Below, in pieces: positions 24,264 through 37,397 of a stretch of DNA of 64,000 nucleotides (position 1 is its first letter; the number at the start of each line of letters is the position of its first letter). Location of the stretch: positions 31,973,063-32,037,062 of the forward strand of contig OZ017795.1 in NCBI GenBank assembly GCA_963969395.1. The letters are read 5' to 3'. The translations under genes were made by a program, and so were the position numbers. The stretch comes from Pseudoscleropodium purum (taxonomy: Eukaryota; Streptophyta; Bryopsida; Hypnales; Brachytheciaceae). Below the pieces are notes generated by a model. The model ran no database searches. It had not been told where the DNA came from and worked only from the letters and a program-made list of their open reading frames with translations.

Positions 24264-24493
24264 CCGAACATGGGGCATTGCCCCCTTCATTGCCCCTATG
24301 TTTTACTTTTAGGAAAAATATGAAAAATTTTAATTTACCACCCATGATGAAATTTGGAAATTTGGAATTCACATTTGGAATCAAAGATTCCTAATTAGCT
24401 AATGAAATGTAAAATTAATGTAACACAAAATAGGGGGGAAATTTTTTTACATTTATCCTTGGGATGGACAACAAGGAGGTCAATCCCCCGAGC
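24264..24493. mobile_element. MITE-like element with 9-bp target duplication
   Basis: It is flanked on both sides by 'taaattgcc', a 9-bp direct repeat typical of Mutator-type insertion. The body resembles 20741-20984: 'cattgcccctatgttttac', then an AT-rich interior, 'acaaaataggggg', 'acatttatcc' and 'aggtcaatccccc'. About 230 bp, non-coding. Confidence 0.55.
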
Positions 24494-24679
24494 CCTAAAT
24501 TGCCTCTCAAAGAGGTCCAATATTCAAGGACAAAAATTCTCTATTGTAGGAAATGCGTATACTCTACATAAAGGCCAAATTCTTCACAAATTAAGTCATT
24601 TAAAATTATATGAAAAAGTGCCATATGTCATCTTGAGGTGACGTGGACCCCTAAAAATCTGATGTGGAAATTCAATTTC

Positions 24680-25058
24680 GGTACCTGAGTGCTGAATCAG
24701 ACCTTCACATACGGGGTAGAGTTACTATATAATATAGTATCATACGGTACAGTATCATGCAGTAACTTACTAGTAAAACTCTGTGGTAAAAATTAGTAAA
24801 TAATTCACCTATCTTTGAGCACCCAGAAAGGTACCCTTTGTCAGCGGGGAAACTGAACTTTCAAATACCCTCCTTAAAAAAATGACACGTGGAAGTAAAT
24901 GAAAGGCTACTGTTCCCGCTTCCTCAGTCATGCAACCCTAAATTCCTTTCTTCTCCCGGTAACTTAGTTTTCTGACACGTGGCACGCGGTTTACTATCTT
25001 ACTAGTAAGTTAACATGCCAGTAAAGGGGTGCCATCCGTCTTTCACACTAGAGGTACC
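24680..25058. mobile_element. Possible DNA element with inverted ends
   Basis: The left end 'ggtacctgagtgctgaa' pairs imperfectly with the reverse complement of the right end 'ttcacactagaggtacc'. The inside holds two similar 'ttactagtaa' palindromes and a TA-rich core, with no coding frame. The termini are imperfect and no clear target duplication is seen, so this is tentative. Confidence 0.35.
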
Positions 25059-25190
25059 GACTGAGACAGGTGTCCGGCAGCCGGGTCTACTAAGCAATTA
25101 TCAGAATTAATAAGTTGGGAACTTTCATTTTTAACCCTCTCTCATAATTTTTGAGGGTTTGGGAGAAAAAAATAAAGATGTGTTATTGTA

Positions 25191-25300
25191 CTCCCACCGC
25201 CCCAAAATGGTCTTTGGAATGGGGTTCTAATAACATTATTTTGAATGTTAAGTTCAAACATTTTGTGCAACTAGAAGCGATCATTTGGGGATGGAGGGAA
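25191..25300. mobile_element. Stowaway-like MITE
   Basis: The left end 'ctcccaccgccccaaaatgg' and the right end 'catttggggatggagggaa' are inverse copies with a few mismatches and fit the plant Stowaway (Tc1/mariner) terminal motif (CTCCCTCCGTCCC). A TA lies at each flank, the expected target. About 110 bp, non-coding. Confidence 0.7.
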
Positions 25301-28300
25301 TATAATAATATATGACATTCTTAATTCTAAGAGGACAGGTTGATCACCATGGAAATCATTCCTTAGGATATTGTATGAATCATTTTTTTTTATTAGCCCC
25401 CAAAGGGCAGGTTGGTCATCGTGGAAATCATTCTTTTGGTTATCATATGAGTCATTTGTTAAAAAATCCTCAAGAGCTTAACACTCATTAGAGATCAAAC
25501 TATTGTGCAAGACTTTCCCTTTTCACACAAAATTCCAAAGATGAACATCTTCACTTTCGACTTGCATAGAACGATTAATTGTCATCCATTGGACACTTAG
25601 AGTCCATTACATTCTTTAAGGGTTAATTTTTTAAAATTTGCGTGAAGTAGAGGTGCTAAATGTTAATTTTAGAAATCATCTCTCGAAATGTTGTAAATAT
25701 TGATAGATCTTTGTCAAATCAATTTAGAAAAATTGAACTTCTAAAATTCACCAAAAATATGATTTCTATTATATGAAATTGGATTTTGGTATGATGGATT
25801 AAATGGTTATGAGTTTCTTGACATGACATGATAGGAACATCGATTAATTTATTGGTTGTACTCAACGTACTATAATTTTTAGTGTGTAGGAAATTTTATG
25901 TTTTCTAATAAATTATAGTATGTACCCATAATATATAAACCATTAACGTTTTATAATAGGTGACATTTTTGTGCATCCAATAATGTCCACTACCAATTTC
26001 TACAAGCTTTTTAGAATTGGGATAAAAACTCACATTGAAAAGAATGATTACTACAAATATGTAGCACCTTGCATTCTAAAGTTAAATTGATGTGCATGGA
26101 TAGAGTTAAATTTACAAATTTTTGTTCCTGAAAGCAAATGAAAATAAAAAAATATCAAAACAAAAAATATTTTATGGAGAATATTTTATAGTTTTGGGGA
26201 ATTTTCAAAGTCAAGAAATGATGAAACTTGTTTCACAAGAGAATCTTTAAATCACCTTTAGAAAGACTCAAAAATTTCACCTAAAAGCTTGATTACTTTA
26301 TAGTATGTTGTGCATAGTTTTGTACCATGTAAAAAGTTGGAGGCATTTCACAATGGTGGTTTGATATCATGAATATTAATATTAATAGCACTTCAAAAGA
26401 ACCCTTTATTATAGAATTGGAAACAAACCATTTTAACTATTTGTATTTTAGCTTATAAAGAACAAAACATTTGATGAATGGACAATTGAAAATTTAGATA
26501 GGTTTCTACAAAGTCAATTTCAAATTTTTGTCACCAGATATAAACATATACTTCCATTGGAAGAATATTATTTTTTTCCTAGATTGGTTGCCCATTTCAA
26601 AGGTTCTACTACCACGATGAGTAGAGGCAGTAAGTTTTGGCATCATGTATAAAACTCTTCTTCTTCTAAAATTTGGTAAGTATGCAATTAATATGATATG
26701 GAATGAAACCAAAAATTTAATATATGTAGTACAAAATTTTCATTTGAGGAAGAATTACAATCTATTAATCATCTCTAGATTTGTTTTTTCTACCTTCAAT
26801 TATTCAAGGTTTCTAAAAAGAATTCACACATTGGAATACAGTTTCATATAGATGGATTTTGAAAAAGATATTTTGTTTTCAGTTTCTTGAATAGAGACAA
26901 TTTTTGATCATTTACATTGAATTCAATAGTGCAAGTCTTCCTAACACTAGTTTGGATAATTTAGGGTGAATGTGGTCTAATTAGAGTGAATGTTTGCCAA
27001 TGAAGTTTATATGCACACTGGATGGAAATCAAAATATTCGAGATAGCATGAAAGTTGTGTTGACTATTCTATGTTGAATTTATCTAAAATATTTTTGACT
27101 ACCCTTATAGTAAATGTTGCTCTTAAATACAAATTTTGTATAATTCCAAAATTTATGCTAGTTAGCATTATTTATGTAGGATATAGTAATTAATTGAGCT
27201 TATTTAGTATACTTATGTATCTAATAATGGCCCTTGAAGTACAATAATTTAAGTTTATAAAATGGTATAGATGTGTTGTAAGGAAAAATTAATTTAAAAG
27301 ACCAATTCAATAATGAATTTCAAACCTATTGATCATGTCCATACAATTGGATCAAATATTGTATAAATAAATATGGATTGTATAATCAATCAAATCAAAT
27401 ATTGTATAAGAGGTTGAATACAAATGTTAAATTTGGTGGTTTACATGAAAATTAAAATGACACAAGACCATCTTCAAAAGCCCTCCATGAGTACTTCATC
27501 ATTGTTTCTTCTTCAAAGTCACTTTAATCCCTAAAGGACCATTATTCCTTTGGAGGACAATTAGAATTTTGGATAGGCACCTATGGGCTGAAATCTTTTC
27601 CAAATTTTTTTAAACTTTTTCGAAGATAGAAAAATTTATTAGCTTCATTGGAATATAATTTTTTTTCAATCAGTATGAAGGAACAAAAGTTATGTTTAAA
27701 TAAGCTCAAAATAGGAGAGGAGGGGGGGCAACAAAAAAACCTTTAGAAATATTAATTTAAAATTTTTTAATTTTTTTCCCTCATAGATTATATTTTTGTG
27801 TACATGGAAAGCTTCGATTCATTGCATATTTATTTTTTATTAGAAGGTTACCGACAATCTTATTTTTTGGGCAATTAGATTATTTTTTTTGAAAAAATAA
27901 CTTGTGCAATTCATTTTTGAATGTAATTATTACAGTTTTTCCCCAAAAAAGTTCCAAATGGTTTATCTTGCTTGCTAAAAAAATCTTACCATTGGATTTA
28001 GTGCATTTCAATTCCATTTTAAAGATATTAATAATTTAGGTTTTCTTTCTATTTCATACCTACTTCTACTTAATACTTTTTTAGAGAATAAAAATTAAGT
28101 TTTTTTGAATTATTATTTTTTCCCTAGATTTTCAATTCAATTCTATACTATAAAGATTTAAAGCTCAAAACTCTAAAGTGCAAAAAATTAAAGTAAAAAA
28201 TGTTCAAAGTTCAAAAATTTAGTTCCTCAATGTGTTGAAAAACTTGTTTTTTCTACTTTAAATGCAAATATCTTGCAATCTATGCAATCAAAAACTCTGA

Positions 28301-31060
28301 AATTTTTTTCATGCATTTTCATATAGTTAGGTATAAGATCCTATGGTTGGATGTAGGAGAAAAAAAATCTATTTTAAAATTTTTTTACCTTTTGCTATAG
28401 AAATGGCAGTTTTGAGTGTTTTTTGGCAAGATAAAAGGCCTTGGTCTTTTAGGGATTCATATAAAACATTACACTATTAAGTTATTTTAGACACCCAACT
28501 AATGAAGTCTACGAATTTCTTTTGAGATGCCATAAATGATTCAACAATATTCTTAGCTGCTAGGAATAGTCCTAATAGCACATATTAGCTGCTAAAGTTC
28601 CTTGACTATGTTTTCACCAAGATTGCTCCAAAATTGCCATTTCTAGTACAAGTAAAAAAAAACTAAAATATTTTTGAACACATCTAATTGTAGGATCTTG
28701 AAAAAATATGGAAAAATTTCAAAAATTTCCACCTTTATAGATTGCAAAATATTATTGCTTAAATTGACCAAAAGCTTTTTTTGGCCTTACAAAAAAATAG
28801 GCAATTGCACTTCACAAGGTCACATTTGTATGAAAAAATGTCCAAAATGGTTGCAATTCTTTGAGTTCATTTTGTAAGTCAAGTTGGCTACATGCTTGAA
28901 AAATTTCAGATCATTTAGAATTGTATAACATACAAAAAAAATAGTAAGTAGAAAGAAGTAGAGGATGAATCAAAATACCAAATTGTTACTAATTTAGTTA
29001 TGAAATTGAAAAATGACAATCTCAATGGTTGCAATGTTATAATAAGGAATTTACATCCTATAGTTTTATATTTTCCAAAAATATTGAAAATTGAGTTAAA
29101 CAAAGGACTTCAAAGTTAATTTTAGAGTAGGGAATCCATAATTGCCCGCAAACTAAAACTCCTCATATTTTTCATCTTATTAATCAAAATGGAATGATTT
29201 AAAGCTTTTCATCTATATATCAATCTAGAAATCCACTTTCAAATTTTTATTTCTGAAAAAAGGTAATTTTTTTAGCTACTTGAGTTGCCCAAGTTGAAAA
29301 ACAAACAACATTTTGCATCATAACTTCTCACTTGTATACTCAAATGAAATAAAATTTAGTATTCATGGAAAATATTCCTCGTCCACACCTTGTAAAAAAA
29401 TTTCAGCCTAAATAAGTTAAATCTTTGCTTACATATACCTGAGCATGCACCTACTCAAAAAATTATGTTGCTAAATACACAAGGCTGGTTCTTTAGGGGT
29501 TAAGCATGTGAAAATGATTGTTTTAAACAAGAAGAACAAATTCCAATCTTTTCTTGATTTTAAATTACTTCTTCAAGAGGAAAATTGCCACATAAGATAT
29601 ATAGGTCGGTTTGATATTAAGTCTTATCCAATTATATGCATTTTAGAGACCTATACTATGACATTTCATGAGTCTAAATATACTTGTTGAGGCTGCAAAA
29701 ATAGCTCAATTGCATATAAGATTTTAGTTGAATGTTTATACAAATTCTTCATAGATACCTTAATATTCTTTCAAAATCAAATTTTACTACAAATTTTACT
29801 ACAAAATGGAAGGAGTGTGAGAGGACAACTCTCAAGGGACATCCTCAATAATAGAGCATATCTTAAATTATCTATACTACAATAGTTGATTGAGATTAAA
29901 GGTAAGTGATGCAAGTTTAATTTGTTCAACAAAGCTTTGAAAAGTTTGTTGCCTTTCATTTAGCAAGCATTTTATAATATGTAAGACCTTCAAAATAAAC
30001 AAAGATTTTGCTTCAAATAATTGATGCATGGAAGACCCAATATACACAAATTTTAAATGTGGTATTAGTCTTATGAGCCACTCAAAGAGCTTTACACTTG
30101 GAGAGCCCACCTCTCCCTCTTTGTTTGGACTCCTCTATGTCTTTAGTTAGCACCCACAATGTGCTCAAAAGAGGTAGTGCCTTTCACAATAACACAATAA
30201 TTTCACATTTGTTGAGGTCGTCCATCACCATTGGTATTGAACTTTTTAAGTGCATGAAGGTTTTCTTTAACCCCTCACCACCTAAGGGGACTAGGTTTGT
30301 CCACATAGAATCAAGCAATGGCTTCCATGCACTAGTGAAGGAAGAATTCCAAGGTCACAATTATGACAAGGGCATTATACAATAGTCCTGAACACCATAG
30401 TGTAATTGCCAATGCATGATGAGGTATAGTTTGTGAGTTGGAGGGCTCCAATTCAATAGATGTAATTAAAAAAAATCAGATATGGTGGTTTATCCTTGTA
30501 TTTTGGAAATTGATTGGAGTGTGGCAGCTAGGATCGTTGGGCTTTGGATGCATCTAACTACAAGGCTATAGAGTATTGTGTGCAAGCGCTCTATGGCTCT
30601 TGTTGCCATTGCTTTAGAGCCATGTTGTGGTCATCCTTGCTAGGGTAGTTTAAGAGAAGGAATGGAGATATGTGGCAACACCATTATGTTTTACGGAGTT
30701 TGGCCAACAATAGCTCGCAAGGCGGATTGCATGAACTACAATTTGGGCTTAGGATTCACAATTTTGTCTTTAGACTTATTCTTTACGATTCACAATTCAA
30801 ACTTTAGACTCATAGTAGAAGAATTGCATCCACAATCTTGTGTTTCATGGATGACCTTCCTAGATTGTGAGATTGTGAGGCTCATTTTATAAAAAATTTG
30901 AAGACATTAATTCAACTTTGGCTAAATTATATTGTGCTTGTCAACAATATTTACCAGATAAGGTTTGTAGTGCACAAATGCCTACATGTACCTCATGTTC
31001 TAGGGGTCTTTGGAAGAAGGATTTGTTTTTTGTTAATATACGTTCATGACTTTTGTTGAC
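25301..31060. other. AT-rich gene desert of decayed repeats
   Basis: No intact gene. At about 25330-25460 an ~75-bp unit ('caggttgatcaccatggaaa') is duplicated in tandem; 25390-25625 belongs to the family also seen at 1-240, 23300-23520 and 61670-61875. Bases about 28100-29480 are one copy of a second family (also at 46380-47320, 58090-58700 and, inverted, 63570-64000). Frames of 60-95 codons between 29500 and 30900 have no recognised domain. Confidence 0.5.
28100..29480 (+). repeat. Dispersed AT-rich repeat, copy 1
   Basis: It shares blocks with 46380-47320 in the same orientation (for example 'gcacttcacaaggtcac', 'tttggccttacaaaaaaatag' and 'gtaggatcttg') and with 63570-64000 in inverse orientation ('ttgcccaagttgaaaaacaa'). 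There is no open frame of note; I cannot assign a mobile-element class. Confidence 0.6.
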
Positions 31061-31074
31061 CCCCCCCCCCCCCC
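31060..31074 (+). repeat. Poly-C tract (15 C)
   Basis: An uninterrupted run of 15 C residues in otherwise AT-rich DNA. G/C homopolymers this long are rare and could form unusual structure or be an assembly artefact. Confidence 0.8.
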
Positions 31075-31575
31075 TCTCATGGACAACAAGTACAATGCTA
31101 GTCAACACTAATGTGGTGGTAAGTCACTACCAATATTCCAAGCAAGAAGAAGGCATTTTTTAAATTTGTGTAGTGAAAACAATTCAGTTCCACCCTCAAT
31201 CTCATGGTTGGGTCCAATTTATGTATTGGTCTACAAAAGGTATAGAGATCAAGGCTATTTTTGTATATTTTATAAAGTGGCAAAGTGGCAATATAAAATT
31301 AGTTATAGTGATACTCCAAATTTCAACATTCATTCATAGATTGGATAGAAAAGATGACATTCATACATATCACATGTCTATAATTCTATTTTCATCCACA
31401 ATTAGGCAATTTCATCGAAGAGATTTTTATAATTCAAAGTTTTTTGGCAAAAAACTTCAAGATTTGTTGCCATTTTCAGCCAAATTACTTTTTTTTGGTG
31501 CAATTTGGCACAATAAAGTAAAAAAAGGTCTTATTAGTAATAGTGTATCAAACCATGGGCGGTAACTAAAGAATT

Positions 31576-31789
31576 AATCCTTCATTGATTATCATGGATT
31601 ATCATGGAGGCATTGGGTATTCACAAGACTATGCACAACTCAGTAATGAAGTGTGACATGGATATCTTTGAGGATTTTTACATGAACATCAATCACAAAA
31701 TGAAAGGGAGTCGTTCAAAGCTCTTTCTAATGCCACTTATTTCAAAGGAGTTACTTTGTCCCTCTCAAAGGTCAATCTTTGAAGAATGA
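31576..31789 (+). pseudogene. Actin 3'-end pseudogene fragment
   Basis: The plus-strand translation holds [20 protein letters not shown], which lines up with the conserved actin segment around E-A-x-G-I-H-E-T-x-x-N-S-I-M-K-C-D-x-D-I. After a decayed gap, ISKELLCPS matches the actin stretch M-S-K-E-I-T-x-L-x-P-S-S. Upstream, 'ccttcattgattatcatgg' fits the preceding P-S-x-x-G-M-E, with an in-frame stop. Only about 60-70 C-terminal codons are recognisable and the actin C-terminal end is lost, so this is a broken, non-functional fragment. No poly-A tail or flanking duplication was identified, so retro-origin is not shown. Confidence 0.65.
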
Positions 31790-34700
31790 CATGGTTTTGC
31801 AAAATTCATTGTAAATAATTTTACATACACTATAGTGGATGAAGGAGTGTTCTTTTTCATCCAATGTTTCTTTTGAGAGTTCTTTGCATGTAGTTGCTAA
31901 GGTTAGTAGTAGAAAATATTTCATTGAGGTACAATTGACTTTTCTTCAAAAGAAGGTTCTTTAGAACTAGATTAAAAATGATGCCTTCTGAATGTGTTTC
32001 GGCAACTTATACATCCATGCTCTAAATTTTGATTTTTTACCATAAAAATGAACTCTTTTGAATTTAAGTCCAACAGATAAATCGAAGTTTAAGAAGTCTA
32101 GTTTAAACTCCAATTTTTAATTTTTTTAATTCTATATTTTATTGCATTTTGAATTGTGGATCTATTTTTACAATCAGTTGATTTCTAATAAATGAATGAC
32201 ATAGAATTTTGTCACACAATGATGTCCTTAGGATGTTCTTCAACATAATTTATGCTTGTGGTGAAGTTTTGAGTTCATTCTAAACATATATTTTATTTTA
32301 TATTAATTTTTTTAACAACATATTAATTATATTTGAGATTTTTATTACTTGTCGAAATGTGATTTCATTTCCAATAAATAATATTCTCTTTGATAAGAAA
32401 ATAAGTGTTTATAGCATTGTTAAAACATTTGATACAAATTTCATTGATCATAATTTGAAAAGCATAGATTCAAGAGGTTTGAAATTTTATACCAACAAAA
32501 TTAATGAATAACATTGCATGTGTTGATATACCTAAATAAGCTTTTGATATAAGAAAACATGCATATGACCTACTCAAAATAACCTTAAAAACATGAAGCT
32601 TAATTCAAATACTTATTGTTGTACCGATAGAGTACATGATCATTTTCCATTCATATTTAGTTGCAAAATAGAACATACAAATCAAACAATACTCACTTCA
32701 TTTCACAATAAAAAATCTTGTCTTTTGACTAAGTAAAGATTCTTAGGACCAAAGTATTCAATGACTTTCAAAGAAGTTGTAGAATTGAACTAAATGAACT
32801 TATTTATTTTAGAATTTTATTTATTTTTGGTTTAATATTTCGATAATAGGGCTACCTCTTTCTAGAGTGAAGAGTCGAGGTTAATCTTAAAGTCCAACAT
32901 CAATTTTAGGTGTTTGGATGACTTCACCTAATAGCAATAGGTGGACAAAATAAAAATGCATTTTTCATTGAATCCTTCTTTAAGAAATTCGAAATTACTT
33001 CTTTTAGGACTTTGTGACTTTTTATTTAAGATGATCTTTAAAACCAAATCACAAATTGTTCTTTTAGTGTATTTTGGACAACTTATAGTTCTTTGTTTTG
33101 AAATTGAATTTTTTCCAAAAAAATTATATTTCCAAAATTCGAATCCTACTAGAAAAATAAAGGCCATAAACTATAGATTTTATTCAAGTATGAAAATTTG
33201 GAAAATTTGGAAAATTAAACATTTTATTTCCTTTGGAAGTTTGAACCTATGTCTATAATCTATTGACTTTCTCATTATAGCATTACACAGAAATTTAGTT
33301 TACACCTTAATATTCTACATTCTAATATAAATCCATTATCAAATTTTAGATTTTTTAAAGCTAATCTATATTCTATGAAGAATTTATTGTTTTATATTTG
33401 ATCTCTAAAATATGAATTATGTACTAAACTATGGTAAGATGTATACATTTGGATACATAATTTAGTAATTAGCATCTTTTGTTTGAATGTTATTTTATCA
33501 TCCAAACCTTGTTATGCTCAAATATTGCACTTTATACCTACAATATGTGCCTAATTTGGAGCTTTTGAAATATATAGAAGGTACAATAATGATCCAAATT
33601 AGATGTAATTCTACATAAATACAAACTTTGTCACTATTCATGAGCTATGTCAAATACATAAAAAATCCATATCTAATCCAAAATTGATCTTCCCAAACCT
33701 TTAACTCTACAAAGACACACTCAACCCAAAGGTCTTGGTTTAAAAAAAAATGAATGTTAAGTTTTTGGGTTCAAAACACAATTTGAATGTGTAATATAAT
33801 TCTTGCATTGGGAAGTTTGTTAGAATTTTGAACAAGAACTTTGAGGAACTTGCGCATTCCCTTGCTCAAGAGGGAAAAAGTTCATCATTTATTGACCATT
33901 TCAATAAGCTTCATGATATTTATATAAGAAACTCTAAAATTCAAATTTGAATTGTTGTCCAAGACTCAAAATAATTTTGAACCCCTAAATCCAAGGATTT
34001 TGGACAAAACATGAATGGATTATAAAATATAAGTTCCATAATTTTTTTGAAGATGTATTTGAGAGGTTAATATTAAGCATCAAGAGTGAAAATATTTGTG
34101 TTGTCAAATTTTCAAAACTATTTCTAGGCTTACTTCAAATGAAGTTTAAAGATTTAACTTCAAAAATTCATCAAAAATTCATTTTCTAACTATAGGATTT
34201 AATTTCTTTTTATCATTGGTCAAAATTATAGTTTCAATTGATTTGCAAAAAAAGAATTAACTCAACTATGTGAACATCAATACTATCTCCAAATAATCAA
34301 CTTTACAACACTAGACAAATACTAAATACTTTGCACTATCTTCCTTATAGTTTTAGAATAACCTTAATGATCTTGGTGAAAATATAAATAAAATGAAAAC
34401 CTGATTTAGTTTGCACTAAAGAAAAAAAAATTTAGAAAAAATTTTCACTGGAAAATGTTATCCAAAGACGACAACCCAAAATTGGTTGATTGGACCTTTA
34501 GGGATTGAAGTTCCTCATCCTTTTGAAAGACTATTTGTTTGCCACCAGCTATAATAGAGTTTTCTTATGTACTCATTGACCTCAAACAAGAAAAAACAAG
34601 AAAACCCAAACATCATGAAATTAATCTAATATAGTATGCTACTATTTTGCCCTCATCACTACACAAATCCATTCAACTTGTGCACAAAATTGAACACTGA

Positions 34701-35165
34701 CCTAAAAATAAATAAATAAATCATTATTTCCAACTAAACTATTAGCTTTATCATATGTATTGTAGAACAACCCATTATCAACCAAAGTCCCATCTCCAAC
34801 CTATAGGGGGTATTATTTCCAACCAAGTTTAGAATAAATGTTCAACCCAAGCTTTGAATGTTCTTTTTTTTCTTTTTCAAAGTTAAGACTAATTAAATGA
34901 GGACCCATGTCTCAAAGTAGTGAGTGGAAAGAGGTTCTTGAATGATCAGGATTGGAAGACTCTAAATATTGACTTTAGGTTTGGACGAGCTGTCAGCTTC
35001 CCAAATTCATAGTAATTTGAAAATTATGGAATAAAATCACAAAAATTTGGCAATCCCCATGATTGTTGTCTTCCTACATGCCAAAAAATGTGTATTGCCT
35101 TTTACTACTCCAGAATATACATAGATTGCTTAAGTGGCCAACAATGGGTGGTTCTACCATACATA
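31790..35165. other. AT-rich gene-free region
   Basis: About 3.4 kb of very AT-rich DNA. Frames up to 105 codons (32941-33258 plus) are Lys/Phe/Ile-rich and look like chance openings of AT-rich sequence. I see no RNA gene or recognisable mobile-element protein. Confidence 0.5.
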
Positions 35166-35169
35166 CATG

Positions 35170-36580
35170 CATTTTCCAAAGCCTGATCACACTCTTGACA
35201 CCTGTACGGCCAGGGTTCATCCTCCAACAACCAGATTCCCACCAGATGATACCACAGTGAGTCTCTCACCTCACATATCGACGAATGAAACCTAATCCTG
35301 ATGGATGATACTCATTCATCCATTTCCAAATCGTCCTTGGTTACAGTCCAGTTCTCTACTGATCTCTTTGGGAACCAGCCTCGTGGTCGCGGAGGTGACG
35401 CAGCGGTGGCGACGACATCAAATGGCGTGGTGAATTTGTAAGGGAGTTCGTCGCTGCAGTGCGAGAAGCGATTAGGAAGTCAACAGGAATCTCTTTTTTT
35501 TCTGAGAATTTCGGGATTGCGGATGTTCGGGTGGTGAAGGCGCATCTTGTGATGGACTCGGCCCGTGTGAGCGAAGGTCTCCTTGCGCGCAGCTTGACAT
35601 TCTTGTAGAATTGAGGTATTTCCAACCTTCCTGATTGCGTGAAGCGGTGCATTTTTATTCCATTTACCAAATTAGGGTTTCGTGTAATTGGAGTAGGGAA
35701 TGCGTATGATATCGGAGTTCAGTTGGCCTCTAGGAGCTCTTCACGTGACGGTCAATTCGTATTTCTAGACTACTCGTACACGCAGAGATCGGATTCAATC
35801 CTTTTTGTGTCGAAATTCAAACTCCACATCATATTTCATGAGGATACGACCAATTACATGACGGCTTGTATCACTCTTTTTGGCCGAATCTGACCTGCAT
35901 GTAGGGTTGTGGCGTGAATTGTCGTTGGTTTTCGTCGCACCTTGCGGAGACGTTGATCAGGGGAATGCTGGTTCCTCACTTGACTTTGATTGGTGTGCGT
36001 ATTGGTGTAATGCCGTGAATTTCTTAGTTTGGTTCTTGAAGTCCTTCATTTTTCGAAGTTCGAAAGAGGTGCGTCACGCTTTCGGGATCTTATGAACTTT
36101 TAGGATCCCATTGGCGACTCGTCTTCCAACCCTAATTATGTGGTATTGAGGATACTGAGACAGATAACGATTCGCCGGGAACTTGTTGGACTTACTTATC
36201 CGTCTGGCACTTAAATTGACATTCCTCTTGAAAGTTAGAAGTATATGCAGGTGCTGTTTATCCGGGAAATCTCTTTTTTAACGCGTTCTACGTTGTTTCA
36301 GTATTCAATAAACTTTTCCCAGTATCTCTGTCCCAGATGAATTAATCTCTGCATCAGCACATTGAGGAGTTCGAGAATTGGGTTCGAGAGGACGAAGGTG
36401 TTTTTTGAGTGAATTGTTCGGTGTTTCGAGGTCGTGTCTTCCAGTTTGTAAGAGTTTTACTATCGTTTTTAGGGTTATGGATTGACGAGAGGCGTTTATT
36501 GTTTTGTAGAATTGATTTTTGTTAATTTTCTGCAGAGTTCGAATTGTGGAAGTAGGCGTGTGCAATTGGCAGTGAGTAGC
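35170..36580 (+). promoter_or_regulatory. Duplicated promoter/leader, copy A (upstream of CcmH)
   Basis: Aligns along its whole length with 48372-49785, the leader of the DUF639 gene, at roughly 90 percent by eye, with small indels. It ends in 'attttctgcagagttcgaattgtggaagtaggcg', a likely 5'-UTR intron acceptor and second leader exon, and runs out 8 bp before the CcmH start codon. The largest frame in the DUF639 copy (48668-49087) is not preserved here, so the segment is non-coding. It probably drives CcmH. Confidence 0.8.
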
Positions 36581-36588
36581 CATCAGCA

Positions 36589-37397
36589 ATGGCAGATGGC
36601 GAATTCACTTCTGTGGAAGATCGCGTACGAACTGCACAGGTTGAAGCCCGCGCCCGCCACATCTCTCACAACGTGCGTTGCCTCGAGTGCGGTCACCAGT
36701 CCATCGAGGAATCGGCCGCCGATATTGCCGTACGCCTTCGCAAGGTCGACCTTCATCCCGTTTCTAACTTTCTTCTTATCCACCCTCTCCTGCGCTTCAG
36801 TCGCTCAATTGTTGCTACTGGTGGTGTGCAGGTCATTCGAGACGATATACGAGCTGGCAGCAGCGACAAGGAAATTTACGAAAAGCTCACCACGGAGTAT
36901 GGCGAATCGATTCTCTACTCTCCGGCTTTTGATGCTCAAACGGCGATTCTGTGGTTAGGTCCTGTAAGTTGAGCCAGACTCTTTCTTGGTCCTCCAAATC
37001 AAGGACAAATGCAAACTCGTACTTTGAACTTGTGTAAGGAATTTTTACATAGTGGTAAATATTTGACCCAACGGATTTGGCACGAAAGATCTATCCACAA
37101 CTATGTAATTCGGAAACAAAGGAGCTTATATATGTTAAATTGACAGAATTAGTATCCTCTACCTTGCACTGGAACTGAAGTAGGTTGATTGGAATGGGTC
37201 AGGTGGCTGTGATTGGAGTGATAGCTGGAACGACGTTTTATCGGGGAAGGGCGAAGCAACGAGATGTGGGAAGGATGGCAGACGCTTTGTTGGAAGGGAT
37301 TCCGCTCTCCCCAAGTGAACACCGAATGCTCAAATCACTCGTATTGCCCCCTTCTCAGAGGAGAGCTTGGACATGGCCCCATCTTTGGAAGCTTTAG
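36589..37397 (+). CDS. CCMH: Cytochrome c maturation protein CcmH, mitochondrial
   Basis: Three exons, 36589-36744, 36832-36963 and 37203-37397, join in phase to 160 residues; intron 1 is only 87 bp. Near residues 25-29 is RCLEC, the CxxC motif of CcmH preceded by NISHNV-type sequence (here ARHISHNVRCLECGHQS). It is followed by IEESAADIA and by KEIYEKLTTEYGE, all typical of the family. Residues about 90-112 (ILWLGPVAVIGVIAGTTFY) form the membrane anchor, and the basic tail ends in a family-like segment (PLSPSEHRML). CcmH is a thiol-disulfide oxidoreductase of System I that helps keep apocytochrome c reduced for haem attachment at the mitochondrial inner membrane. The length matches plant CcmH (about 160). 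The gene follows leader copy A, and a broken inverted copy lies 1.4 kb downstream. Confidence 0.92.

Noticed and set aside
31173..31565. Frame with FHPQSHG, reminiscent of a retrotransposon integrase motif
   Set aside because: Only the short word matches; the residues before and after do not follow an integrase pattern.
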